DNA of 64,000 nt from Paulinella micropora (lineage: Eukaryota; Cercozoa; Imbricatea; Euglyphida): positions 403,917 through 467,916 of the forward strand of contig BJOX01000085.1 of NCBI GenBank assembly GCA_009731375.1, written 5' to 3'. Position numbers and translations under genes: made by a program. Positions 1 to 9,086 of the stretch are shown here, one piece after another (position 1 is the first letter of the stretch; every line of letters begins with the position of its first letter). The notes beneath the pieces were generated by a model that was given only the letters and a program-made list of their open reading frames with translations, was not told where the DNA came from and made no database searches.

Positions 1-300
1 GACACCAGATTGTTATGGGTGGGGTTTCGAGGCATTGACAGAGAAGCACTATTATTATTATTATTATTATTATGATTAATATTATTATTGTTACTATAAT
101 AATAATAATAAACCTCGGCTTAGTGCAGTCTTGCCCTCAGGAGCTCCATCGATGGCCCCGATCATCAGGCGAGAGACTGACACGGGGGTGGAGGACCTCG
201 AACAAGGGTATTGGAGGCTTATGTCCGTTGAGGATATGCCATTAGCTGCATCAGTACGCCTCCGATATAGTAAATAATAATAATAATAATAATAATAATA
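1..300 (+). repeat. Chimeric dispersed-repeat fragments with (ATT)n
   Basis: Bases 1-34 match the head of the dispersed repeat at 857-890. The sequence then jumps to the last bases of the SINE (ttgacagagaagcac) and an (ATT)n tail. From about 111 to 271 a second piece of the 857-1130 repeat follows. It looks like a recombined mosaic of two repeat families joined through (ATT)n. No gene is supported. Confidence 0.7.
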
Positions 301-393
<93 letters not shown>

Positions 394-566
394 GGGAGCA
401 CATAGGCTATTGGTCCTTTTCAATGGGCTGATTGGTATAAAGCTCCTAGAGTAATGTTCTATGCCGTCACTTCCTTTATTCCACCGATTGGTGTGGAGAC
501 TTTCCTTATGGAATGGAGGACTGGATGCACATGGCCTTTTGGCTCAGCAATTGGCAGGAGATACAC

Positions 567-638
<72 letters not shown>

Positions 639-680
639 ATCTGCCTTGGAGTGTTGACTGTGACATATTTGAGGGAAATC
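300..680. repeat. (ATT)n microsatellites around a short unique stretch
   Basis: Two (ATT)n runs (about 300-392 and 567-638) flank about 170 bases of non-repeat DNA. The short open frames here are translations of the repeat. Confidence 0.8.
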
Positions 681-856
681 CCGATGAAAAAACCTAGTCA
701 CACTTGCTAAACAGAGTTCCAGCCCAATGGCCTCAAGGCGTTAAACTGTGACGCCAACTCATAACCCTTTGGTGGTAGATGCTGGGGAGGAGGGTCGTTG
801 CGCGCGTAAAAGATCTTAAACTCCGCATATGCTGGTTGATAGCCCAGGACCCAGCA

Positions 857-1126
857 GACACCAGATTGTTATGGGTGGGGTTTCGAGGCAGCTCTAGCAA
901 CCGCGCTTGGTGTATGCACTTGCACATTCGGTGACGTCTTGCAAGAGGTTGCTGGGACTGCGGAATAACCTCGGCTTAGTGCAGTCTTGCCCTCAGGAGC
1001 TCCATCGGTGGCCCCGATCATCAGGCGAGAGACTGACACGGGGGGGTGGAGGACCTCGAACAAGGGTATTGGAGACTTATGTCCGTTGAGGATATGCCAT
1101 TCGCTGCATCAGTACGCCTCAGATAT

Positions 1127-1130
<4 letters not shown>
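857..1130 (+). repeat. Dispersed repeat family, longest copy
   Basis: This copy starts gacaccagattgttatggg and ends gatatagta next to (ATT)n. A partial copy lies at 111-271 and a reverse-complement copy at 18820-19028, all beside (ATT)n/(AAT)n arrays. The unit may begin upstream near 680. There is no coding potential; it is probably a non-autonomous retroelement or the fixed part of a larger one. Confidence 0.75.
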
Positions 1131-1164
<34 letters not shown>

Positions 1165-1397
1165 GGACACCGTGATAGCCCAGTGGTCAAGTTCTACCAT
1201 CTGGGCCCTGTCGCCAGTTCGATTCCCGTCGGTGCCACCAGTATTTTCATTGAACATACCGGTCCGTCTGGAAGTGTTGGAACTGCCCTTGCGGGGGTGT
1301 CATTAGAGCCTATCGTCAATTCTTCGTACTCCCCTCACGGGTGAGACGATGGAGGCGCATGTGCAGATTTGCATCAGCCATTGACAGAGAAGCACCA
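1165..1397 (+). mobile_element. tRNA-derived SINE, copy 1
   Basis: The first 75 bases look like a tRNA: A-box-like tagcccagtgg near 1177, B-box-like agttcgattcc near 1216, and a 3' cggtgccacca able to pair with the 5' gacaccg apart from one base. About 155 bases of unrelated body follow, then an (ATT)n tail. The T-stem pairs poorly, so it is not a working tRNA. A polymerase III promoter is inferred from the A and B boxes. Its last 60 bases resemble the 3' end of the LINE at 8117-14213. Confidence 0.85.
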
Positions 1398-1460
1398 TTA
1401 TTATTATGATTATTATGATTATTATTATTATTATTATCATCATCATCACCATCATCATCA

Positions 1461-1507
<47 letters not shown>

Positions 1508-1562
1508 GTTACTATTATTACTATTCTTATTATTATTATTATCATTATTATTATTATTATTT

Positions 1563-1801
1563 GGACACCGTGATAGCCCGGTGGTCAAGTTCTACCATCT
1601 GGGCCCTGTCGCCAGTTCGATTCCCGTCGGTGCCACCAGTATTTTCATTGAACATACCGATCCATCTGGACCAGTATTTTCATTGAACATACCGGTCCGT
1701 CTGGAAGTGTTGGAACTGCCCTTGCGGGGGTGTCATTAGAGCTTATCGTCAATTCTTCGTACTCCCCTCACGGGTGAGACGATGGAGGCGCATGTGCAGA
1801 A
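1563..1801 (+). mobile_element. tRNA-derived SINE, copy 2, internal duplication
   Basis: This copy has the same tRNA-like head and body as copy 1. About 34 bases (accagtattttcattgaaca and following) are duplicated in tandem between 1636 and 1705. The 3' end runs into a sequence gap. Confidence 0.85.
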
Positions 1802-1877
1802 NNNNNNNNNNNNNNNNNNNNNNNNNNNNNNNNNNNNNNNNNNNNNNNNNNNNNNNNNNNNNNNNNNNNNNNNNNNT

Positions 1878-2147
1878 GGACACCGTGATAGCCCAGTGGT
1901 CAAGTTCTACCATCTGAGCCCTGTCGCCAGTTCGATTCCCGTCGGTGCCACCAGTATTTTCATTGAACATACCGGTCTATTTCTGGACCAGTATTTTCAT
2001 TGAACATACCGGCCCGTCTGGAAGTGTTGGAACTGCCCTTGCGGGGGTGTCATTAGAGCTTATCGTCAATTCTTCGTACTCCCCTCACGGGTGAGACGAT
2101 GGAGGCGCATGTGCAGAAATGCATCAGCCATTGACAGAGAGGCACTA
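1878..2147 (+). mobile_element. tRNA-derived SINE, copy 3, internal duplication
   Basis: A complete copy from the tRNA-like head to the (ATT)n tail. It carries the same kind of internal tandem duplication as copy 2 (around 1950-2010), so both belong to one subfamily. It ends about 130 bases before the first recognised exon of the kinase gene. Confidence 0.85.
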
Positions 2148-2186
2148 TTATTATTATTATTATCATTATTATTGTTATTGTTATTA

Positions 2187-2229
<43 letters not shown>

Positions 2230-2278
2230 CATGATCATAAGCTCCTGTTTCACTTTATAATTATATGTGTGTGAGCAG

Positions 2279-2432
2279 GATGATTTTGAGCTCAGTGGCA
2301 AAGACGCCGAGTCAAAAACGAGGAACGAATCTATACTCGTTCAACAACAACAACAACAACAACAACAGGAGCAGCAGCAGCAGCAACAACAACAACAACA
2401 ACAACAACACGCGTGGGTGGGGGACAGTACAG
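2279..2432 (+). CDS. Kinase exon 1 (first recognised), poly-Gln
   Basis: The acceptor is gtgagcag|GAT. The exon reads [17 protein letters not shown], then about 21 Gln with one Glu (CAA/CAG), then HAWVGDST. It ends in phase 1 at ACAG|GTATTC, where (TTC)n begins. The frame is chosen because it joins in phase to the Walker A exon. An ATG at 2280 is in another frame. Confidence 0.65.
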
Positions 2433-2664
2433 GTATTCTTCTTCTTCTTCTTCTTCTTCTTCTTCTTCTTCTTCTTCTTCTTCTTCTTCTGCTGCTGCTG
2501 CTGCTGCTGCTTCCTCTTCCTCTGCTTCTTCTTCTTCTTCTTCTTCTTCTTCTTCTTCTTCTTCTTCTTCTTCTTCTTCTTCTTCTTCTTCTTCTTCTTC
2601 TTCGTTTCTGGTATGCTGCCCACCCATATATGTATATGTATGTGTGTATGTATGCGTCTATCTG

Positions 2665-2715
<51 letters not shown>

Positions 2716-2716
2716 G

Positions 2717-2747
<31 letters not shown>

Positions 2748-2764
2748 CTAAGTATCTATCTATC

Positions 2765-2818
<54 letters not shown>

Positions 2819-3149
2819 CATCTATCCATCTATACCTACCTATCTATCTGTCTATCTATCAATCGTTGCTTTTGCCAGGCCCGGTCGTGATCGGCATAGG
2901 AGGCCCCACACGCTCAGGCAAACATACACACATACATACATACATACATACATACATACACATACATACATACGCATACATATTCATACATACATACATA
3001 CATACATGCATACATACATGCATACCCACATGCATAGGCAAAGGCACTTTGGCTTGTCACCTTCGACACCGCATCCTCTCCTCCTTCCGCCAGCAGCACG
3101 ACGAACAAGTCTCACAATCCTTGATATGCATCCTATGCCAGGTATTTCT

Positions 3150-3184
<35 letters not shown>

Positions 3185-3204
3185 CTTGTTGTTGTTGTTG
3201 TTGC

Positions 3205-3238
<34 letters not shown>

Positions 3239-3326
3239 ATTGCTGTTGTTGTTGTTGTTGTTGTGTTGTTGTGTTGTTGTTGTTGTTGTTCTTGTTGTTG
3301 CTGCTGCTGTTGTTGTTGTTGTTGTT

Positions 3327-3362
<36 letters not shown>

Positions 3363-4355
3363 GCTGCTGCTGCCTACTGTTGTTGTTGTTGTTGTTGTTG
3401 TTTTGTTTTGTTTACTTTTTGTTTTCTTTTATTTTGTTTTGTTGCTGTTGTTTTTGTTTTGTTTGGATTTTCATTCTTCGATTCTGACCAACGGGGGAGA
3501 CAATAACCCCCGGCCAAGTACGAGTGGAGCTAGGAAATGACCGCTTTACCTAGCCCGAAGAAGAAATCTCGCAATAAGTTGTCTGTGTCCTATGCCAGGA
3601 TGTGTTCTTTGATCTTGCCCGCATTGCCGAAAAGTGCAGAGGCAACTGGGAGTCCACTGAAGCCTTGAACCACGACGGCATGCTGGAGGTCACACCTTGC
3701 ATTACATAGGTTCTTAATGTTTCATTTGTTGCTGTTGTATTCTTTTCAAATATCTTCCTACACTTATTAATACCTTGGACTTTAGATCTTTACTTTGAAA
3801 ATGACCTTTCTATGAAGGTTCTTCCTTCCAGTACATTTTCATTTATTGATTGATTGATTGATTGATCGATTGATCGATTGATCGACCGATTGATCGATTG
3901 ATCGATTGAGTGATCGATCGATCGATCGATCGATCGATTGATTGATTGATTGATTGATTGATCATAAGGCGGCCAGGTACGCCATCGCGGACCTTCATCG
4001 TAAACAACAGACGCACCAGGTATATCTTTCTACCTTTCTACCTGTCTTCCCTTTTCCGTCTGTCTGTCTGCCTATCTATCCCTCTGTGTCTATACCTGTT
4101 TAAACAGGCACGCACGGTTCTGATTATGGAGGGTTTCCTCTTGTTCCACGATCCTAGGTATTTGGAAATGTATATACAAATGTATGTGCATAAGTATGTG
4201 CATATGTAAAAATATTGTTATATAGGTTAGTGGCACTAATGACGCACTGCTTCTGGCTTGATGTGCCTAAACACGTAAGTATGTAAGTATGCATTTAAGT
4301 ACGTACGTATGTATGTACGTATGTATGTATGTATGTATGTATGAATGAATTCATG

Positions 4356-4386
<31 letters not shown>

Positions 4387-4505
4387 ATGTATATATATGT
4401 ATATATATATATATATGCACGTATGCATGTATGCATGTATGTATGTATGTATGTATGTATCATGCATGTACGTATGTATGTGTATGTATGTATGTATGTA
4501 TGCGC

Positions 4506-4571
<66 letters not shown>

Positions 4572-4799
4572 GCGCATACATACATACATACATGCATCCA
4601 TGCATATGTGCTACGTGCATATATATATATATATATGTATGTATATATATATATACATATATATATACTACATACATACATACATACATAACATACATAC
4701 ATACATACATATATATATATATATAATTATATATCTTAGATATATATATATGTATATGTATATATATATAATATATTTGTATTATATATATATAATATT

Positions 4800-4830
<31 letters not shown>

Positions 4831-6315
4831 TGATAATAATAATAATATATACATACATACATATATATACATATACATATTATATATATATGTATACATA
4901 TATATATATATATATAAACATACATACATGCATACATACACAAGACGTGTCTCAAAAGAAGATGCCCATTTTTGATTCTCTTTCTATATGGGAAGAAAGC
5001 AGAGATAGCTGGTTTTATTTCACGTGCATACACTCCAGGCCTCTAGTGTTAGCGTGATCTAACCTATAGTCGTGGGGCCTGGAACCCTGCCAAAAGGAGA
5101 GGGGAAGAAAATAGGGAAATTTTCGCAAGTTTTTTTTGGGCGTCCGGACATGGGATGTCCCTCATGTTCGGTCGTCCTTACCGAAGAGATGTCCCAGATC
5201 GGACCAGAGTTGGCATGTCGTTGTATGCCCCAAAAGAGATTCCACAGCATGCAGCATCCTTGAATACTTTTGCTTATACTTGTTTTCTATCAAAAGCAGT
5301 CTGAGATAGCTGGTTTTATTCCATATGCACAAAGTGCAGGAGACGTGTGATCGTGTGACATACCTGCATGCCCGCGCCCTCGAACGACTCTTGGGAATAA
5401 AGAAAGAAAATAAAAACGGGGCAACGTCCCCAAAAATTTTTTGGAACATCCCTAACTGGGATTTACTCAAGCATTGATGTCTCCTGAGCAGCAATGTCTC
5501 GGGGTGTCCATATGGAGGGATGTTCCCAGGTGAGCCTGCGTTGTGCTGCGGGCCATCGCACCCCCAGACCCTTTCCAGCGTAGAAATCTAAGATCTCCAG
5601 ACTCAAGAAGTGACATACCCAAAACACCCCGCCGCCTGACAGATGAGACTTTCTGTCCCAACCAAATGCGGTGGGCTACATAGATGATAAAGCAAATTCA
5701 GCATCTCTAACTTGCATAGACACTGAAGAAGTACAGTAAAGATCAAAGTCAGTGTCTCTGGACAAGAACGGGAAAAGCAAAATAAATTGATTCTGGTGCT
5801 GTTTAGTCAGAAAAAATGTTAACTCTTTTTTGTTGTTTACCTCGCGAGCAAGGCAGATAAGAACTATAGTAGGTCGCGTCAGGGAGCTTATGGATAGATA
5901 TATGCACCACTAAATATATCCCTGCTCCAATCCGTTAGGGACTGAAATCAAAGAAAACGAGGTTGAGGTACCAGAATTTATTCTGACTTTCGCAACATGC
6001 TATCACATTCTGTCTATCTTGATGTAGGAGGTAAATCGTAGCATATTTGCAATAGTATGTAACTGCAAGTGGCCTGGAGTGTATGCACGTGAAATAAAAC
6101 CAGTCATCTTGGCCTTCTTCCCATAGAGAAAGTGTGCATTTTCTTTTGAGACACGTCTTACATACATACATACATACATACATACATGCACGTATGATGT
6201 ATATAAAAATATATATACATATATATATATGTATATATATATGTGTATATATATACATATATATAATATTATATACATATATATTATATATATATATATA
6301 TAATATTATATGCAT

Positions 6316-6348
<33 letters not shown>

Positions 6349-7495
6349 TATATACATATATATACATATATATACATATATATACATATATATACATATA
6401 TATAATATTATATACATATATACATACATATATATAAATATATATATAAGTATATATATATACATATATGTATACATGTATATGTATATATGTATATATA
6501 TATATATAAATGTATATGTATGTGTGTGTATGTATGTATGTATGTATGTATGTATGCATGTAGGTCAGTCAAGAGCGGCGTCAGCGCACCAAGCCTGTGC
6601 CCCCTGGATACTTCGACGAGTTTGTGTGGCCTGAGCATTGCAAGTAAGTACTGAATTCGAGAAATACGATAGGAGGCCAAAGCAGCGGAAATTTTGTGTG
6701 TGTGCGTGCGTGTGCGTGTGTGTAGGGGGGGGGGGGGCAGGAGGGTGTTTGCGGTGATTTCCCGGAAATTACCGCATTTCCCCCCTCCTGTCTCACGTTT
6801 GGCTGCTTTTACATGGCAGTTTAAGTTCCTCTTCCCTGAATTCCAAGGACGAACGCTCCTATCTTCCTCATATCGTTAGCTTCACCCTGTGTTGCCTGTA
6901 TAAGCTCATGCTGCATATATATGTTGCCATGCTGTGACGTAGATATCGCGCAGCAGTCTTCAGCGACTCTACCATCTCTTCCCGCATACAAATCATCGAC
7001 TCGTTCAAGAATCTACCGGGCCAAGTCCTTGCTGCCTGCTTAAGCGATTTGCACGCTGCTCTGCAGCTCGCCGCTGCAGACAGCCTCAACGAATCTGACA
7101 TGATGAAAGTTGAACAGGAGCTGCACGAGCAGGCGAAGAGCATACGACTGCAACTGCAACAGCAAGTACGGCATGCGGACCCCACCTTGGACCAGAAATT
7201 AATGGTGGACGGGCCGGGCACCCTGTCAGTGGCAGTGGCCACCGCAGACCAGAACGTAACGGCGGATGGACAGGGGACGTTACCATACTTACCGGTGGGA
7301 GTGTCAACAGTAAACACGTTGCCTCCTCCGGGAGTAGCAAGGACACAGGAGCAAGAAGCCAGGCGATTACGCAGCCTTGCGCAAGGGCGACGATGGAAAA
7401 TTGCTCGAACTGTTGTTCTCGTGGGGCTGGCCATTGTCGTTGTTGCCCATGTATCGAAAACTACATGGACCAGCAGGAAAGTGGACTTTAAATAA
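2279..7495 (+). CDS. Nicotinamide riboside kinase/uridine kinase-like P-loop kinase (9 exons)
   Basis: Joined exons: 2279-2432, 2879-2917, 3038-3141, 3599-3688, 3969-4019, 4108-4157, 4226-4274, 6564-6643, 6943-7495. All phases agree. The product has a Walker A motif ([12 protein letters not shown]) split by an intron, then [27 protein letters not shown] and the lid-like [20 protein letters not shown]. This is the order seen in the nicotinamide riboside kinase branch of the uridine kinase superfamily, which phosphorylates a nucleoside with ATP. Unusual additions are a poly-Gln N-terminal part and about 180 extra C-terminal residues ending in a hydrophobic anchor ([14 protein letters not shown]). 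Membrane attachment is inferred. No in-frame ATG starts the first exon, so a 5' exon is probably missing. Uridine kinase is the alternative specificity. Confidence 0.87.
2433..2878 (+). repeat. Intron 1: (TTC)n, (TGC)n and (TCTA)n
   Basis: The donor GTATTC runs straight into (TTC)n to about 2603, followed by (TATG)n and (TCTA)n with TCTG variants to about 2860. Nothing else is seen before the acceptor ttgccag. Confidence 0.85.
2879..2917 (+). CDS. Kinase exon 2, first part of Walker A
   Basis: Reads (G)[12 protein letters not shown](G): a hydrophobic beta strand and the start of the P-loop. It ends TCAG|GCAAAC, which makes this a GC-AG intron. Intron start and next exon start both read GCAAA. 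Confidence 0.88.
3038..3141 (+). CDS. Kinase exon 3, end of Walker A
   Basis: Completes [12 protein letters not shown] and continues through a basic helix to SLICILCQ. The acceptor is gcatag, and the donor is GCCAG|GTATTTC followed by (TTG)n. Confidence 0.88.
3142..3598 (+). repeat. Intron 3: (TTG)n/(TGC)n plus unique 3' part
   Basis: (TTG)n with TGC variants runs to about 3450, followed by about 130 unique bases. The intron ends tcctatgccag, an exact copy of the last 11 bases of exon 3, so it is flanked by a direct repeat. Confidence 0.85.
3599..3688 (+). CDS. Kinase exon 4
   Basis: Reads [13 protein letters not shown] then [16 protein letters not shown], equivalent to the QDDFF and NWD..EALDW segments of nicotinamide riboside kinases. 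Phase 0 at both ends. Confidence 0.88.
3840..3968 (+). repeat. (GATT)n/(GATC)n array before kinase exon 5
   Basis: About 120 bases of GATT/GATC units, many of them self-complementary (GATCGATC), ending at the acceptor catcataag. Confidence 0.85.
3969..4019 (+). CDS. Kinase exon 5
   Basis: Seventeen codons, [17 protein letters not shown], an amphipathic helix after the NW..EAL segment. The donor is CCAG|GTATAT. Phase 0 at both ends. Confidence 0.82.
4108..4157 (+). CDS. Kinase exon 6, EGFLLF strand
   Basis: Reads [16 protein letters not shown]. The VEGFLL-type strand is diagnostic of the nicotinamide riboside kinase branch. Acceptor aaacag, donor CCTAG|GTATTT, ends in phase 2. Confidence 0.88.
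4226..4274 (+). CDS. Kinase exon 7
   Basis: Reads (R)[16 protein letters not shown]. It ends in phase 0 at the donor CAC|GTAAGT, after which the intron is TATG/TA repeat. Confidence 0.83.
4275..4940 (+). repeat. (GTAT)n/(TA)n array in kinase intron 7
   Basis: Alternating GTAT, CATA and TA units with an (AAT)n run near 4803-4847. The many (IY)n and (CM)n open frames here on both strands are repeat translations. Confidence 0.9.
4941..5050 (+). repeat. Dispersed repeat, plus copy of an inverted pair
   Basis: Begins agacgtgtctcaaaagaaga and ends near cactccaggcc, beside CATA repeats. A reverse-complement copy lies at about 6067-6163 in the same intron. A weaker fragment near 5308 shares gagatagctggttttatt. 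Confidence 0.75.
5051..6040. other. Unique intronic stretch, no gene recognised
   Basis: About 1 kb of non-microsatellite DNA inside kinase intron 7. Short open frames on the minus strand (5162-5494) resemble no family I know. It is probably old transposon debris. Confidence 0.6.
6067..6163 (-). repeat. Dispersed repeat, minus copy of an inverted pair
   Basis: Reverse complement of 4941-5050, with the same agacgtgtctcaaaagaa end touching CATA repeats. Pairing of the two copies across about 1 kb is possible in the transcript. Confidence 0.75.
6164..6563 (+). repeat. (CATA)n/(TA)n/(GTAT)n array, end of kinase intron 7
   Basis: TA-rich array ending in GTAT units that lead directly into the acceptor gcatgtag. 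Confidence 0.9.
6564..6643 (+). CDS. Kinase exon 8, lid-like segment
   Basis: Reads [15 protein letters not shown] then [11 protein letters not shown](K). The PGYFD..VWP signature is highly typical of nicotinamide riboside kinases. Donor GCAA|GTAAGT, phase 2. Confidence 0.9.
6943..7495 (+). CDS. Kinase exon 9 (last), coiled region and membrane anchor
   Basis: Joins exon 8 as (K)[18 protein letters not shown] long Gln/Leu-rich helical stretch follows, then a Pro/Val-rich linker, basic residues, [14 protein letters not shown] and a short polar end. Stop TAA is at 7493-7495. Confidence 0.85.
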
Positions 7496-7930
7496 TGCAG
7501 TCGAATTACTAGCCTTTCTTCACATGCTTTCCCCCTTAATTGTTTCCACCGCATCAAAATCAGTGAAAAATAAGACATTTGGTCCCGGCCGGAGCAGGAT
7601 GGTCGTTTGACTGTGAAAAGCTGCGGCCGATTGTGCTTGCCATTAAATTTTTCAGGCCATGGCTGTCACAATGGTGATCACGTGGCCATGGACTTGCGAC
7701 CTTCCCAACTTTTTGCGTGGCCATGGTCACTTCGCAGGCAAGTGACCACACTGTTCGGGTCGGGTCCAAATGTCTTAGTTTTCGTTGTGGTGGAAATAAA
7801 TAACCTGTCTCAGCTAAATTCCTTTAGCTTCTTCATATCGTATCGTCCTTCTGCACGATCCTCTCTACCTCAACTGTGTACCCGTACCTTTCCTATTCCT
7901 CTTGCAGATGTTTACACTACCCTAGACATA
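7496..7930 (+). other. Kinase 3' UTR with poly(A) signal
   Basis: AATAAA at 7795-7800 lies 300 bases past the stop codon and is the likely polyadenylation signal. Around 7665-7740 the word tggccatgg recurs in partly inverted form. No other gene is seen. Confidence 0.6.
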
Positions 7931-8046
7931 TATCGATATCGATATTGATATCGATATCGATATCGATATCGATATCTTTATCTTTATCTTTATATATATC
8001 TATATCTATATCTATATCTATATCTATATCTATATCTATCTCTATC

Positions 8047-8115
<69 letters not shown>

Positions 8116-8116
8116 A
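7931..8116. repeat. (GATATC)n to (CTAT)n array, 5' flank of LINE
   Basis: Self-complementary GATATC units grade into TATATC and then CTAT. The LINE begins directly after this array. Confidence 0.9.
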
Positions 8117-8166
8117 CAAGATGGCACTCCATGGGAAGAGGAGGTGGTTGGGCCTCTCCCCACGAA

Positions 8167-8193
8167 GGTGACCGCTTGGGGAGGGCGGTCACC
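8167..8193 (+). promoter_or_regulatory. LINE 5' UTR hairpin 1
   Basis: ggtgaccgc at 8167-8175 pairs perfectly with gcggtcacc at 8185-8193 across a nine-base loop. Confidence 0.6.
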
Positions 8194-8216
8194 GGGATAT
8201 GCGCAACTCTCAACTG

Positions 8217-8359
8217 GGCATTTACTCGGTAGGGGTTCGGCCAGGCAGGTTGTGGGGTTGTCTGTTGGATTGTTGGTTGGCTCGTTTTTCTTGGCTGTTG
8301 GTTTGGGTCTGGTTTCCTGGTTAGCCCATTTTCGCCGAATTTCCTGCCGAGTAAATGCC
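8217..8359 (+). promoter_or_regulatory. LINE 5' UTR long-range inverted repeat
   Basis: ggcatttactcggtagg (8217-8233) pairs with cctgccgagtaaatgcc (8343-8359) with a single G-U position, enclosing 109 bases. Confidence 0.6.
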
Positions 8360-8431
8360 TGGGGGCTTCCAGTTCCGGTTTGGTGATCTTGTTGAGGTGA
8401 GCATTCGGAGGAAACAGTACCGAGATGGGTT

Positions 8432-8519
8432 GAAGATAGGATTCACATTGAGCCGAGATGGGGCTGAGTTGACCTGTTCCAACTCGGCTCCATTTCGGCT
8501 TCATGTTAATCCTATCTTC
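8432..8519 (+). promoter_or_regulatory. LINE 5' UTR 40-bp hairpin
   Basis: Two 40-base arms (8432-8471 and 8480-8519) are inverted repeats with about seven mismatches and an eight-base loop. The left arm starts gaagataggatt and the right arm ends aatcctatcttc. The stem would be very stable in the LINE RNA. It may matter for RNP assembly, internal initiation or small-RNA targeting; no function can be assigned from sequence. Confidence 0.75.
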
Positions 8520-9086
8520 ATCCTATCTGGGTTTTGTCTCCTCCCTATCTTCGCTTCTTCGGGGTTGCCTAACTGGAACACATGATGAGCGCACGTTGGA
8601 GAGGGGCTTCAGTCGGTCCCAATGCCTTGCCAGTGCCTTGCTGCGTTGCCGTGCCTTGCCCCATGCATTCACACCCTCCACCGTTGCATTTCTAACTGAG
8701 CAGCTTCGGCTGGGATTACTATACTTGTCTGTAAGACCCTATAGGTACCGCTAGGTTCGCGCCTTCTATACCCACGTGGGGGAAGGAGTTTCAGCGGCAC
8801 GCCGTCCGATCTGGCTCCACTCGGGGACACCCGTACCTCATGATGTGTATTGTTAGGAGCAGCTGAAAGTCCATAAGGCATGAGAGTAGAGGCGTTGGCG
8901 ATGCGATGGAGAGTGTGTGTAGTGCGTGAGGCAGGTTCTGGCGACGCTGGGGGTGCTGGCGGGCGCCGAAGGGCACGAAGCGACGCGGCAGCGTCCAGTG
9001 ACACCGGCGGAAATGCGTGTAGTGTGTGTTGCAGATACCGCCGGCATGGACGGGCGCTTTCCTCGGCGTAAAGAGGCGCGGTGGTG

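Noticed and set aside
1165-1240. Functional tRNA gene
   Set aside because: The A- and B-box-like words and acceptor pairing are those of a tRNA-derived SINE. The T-stem does not pair, the unit is repeated with the same non-tRNA body, and no clean anticodon arm forms.
7049-7495. Separate 148-codon gene starting at 7049
   Set aside because: The frame is the end of kinase exon 9, which extends in phase from the acceptor at 6942; position 7049 is an internal codon.
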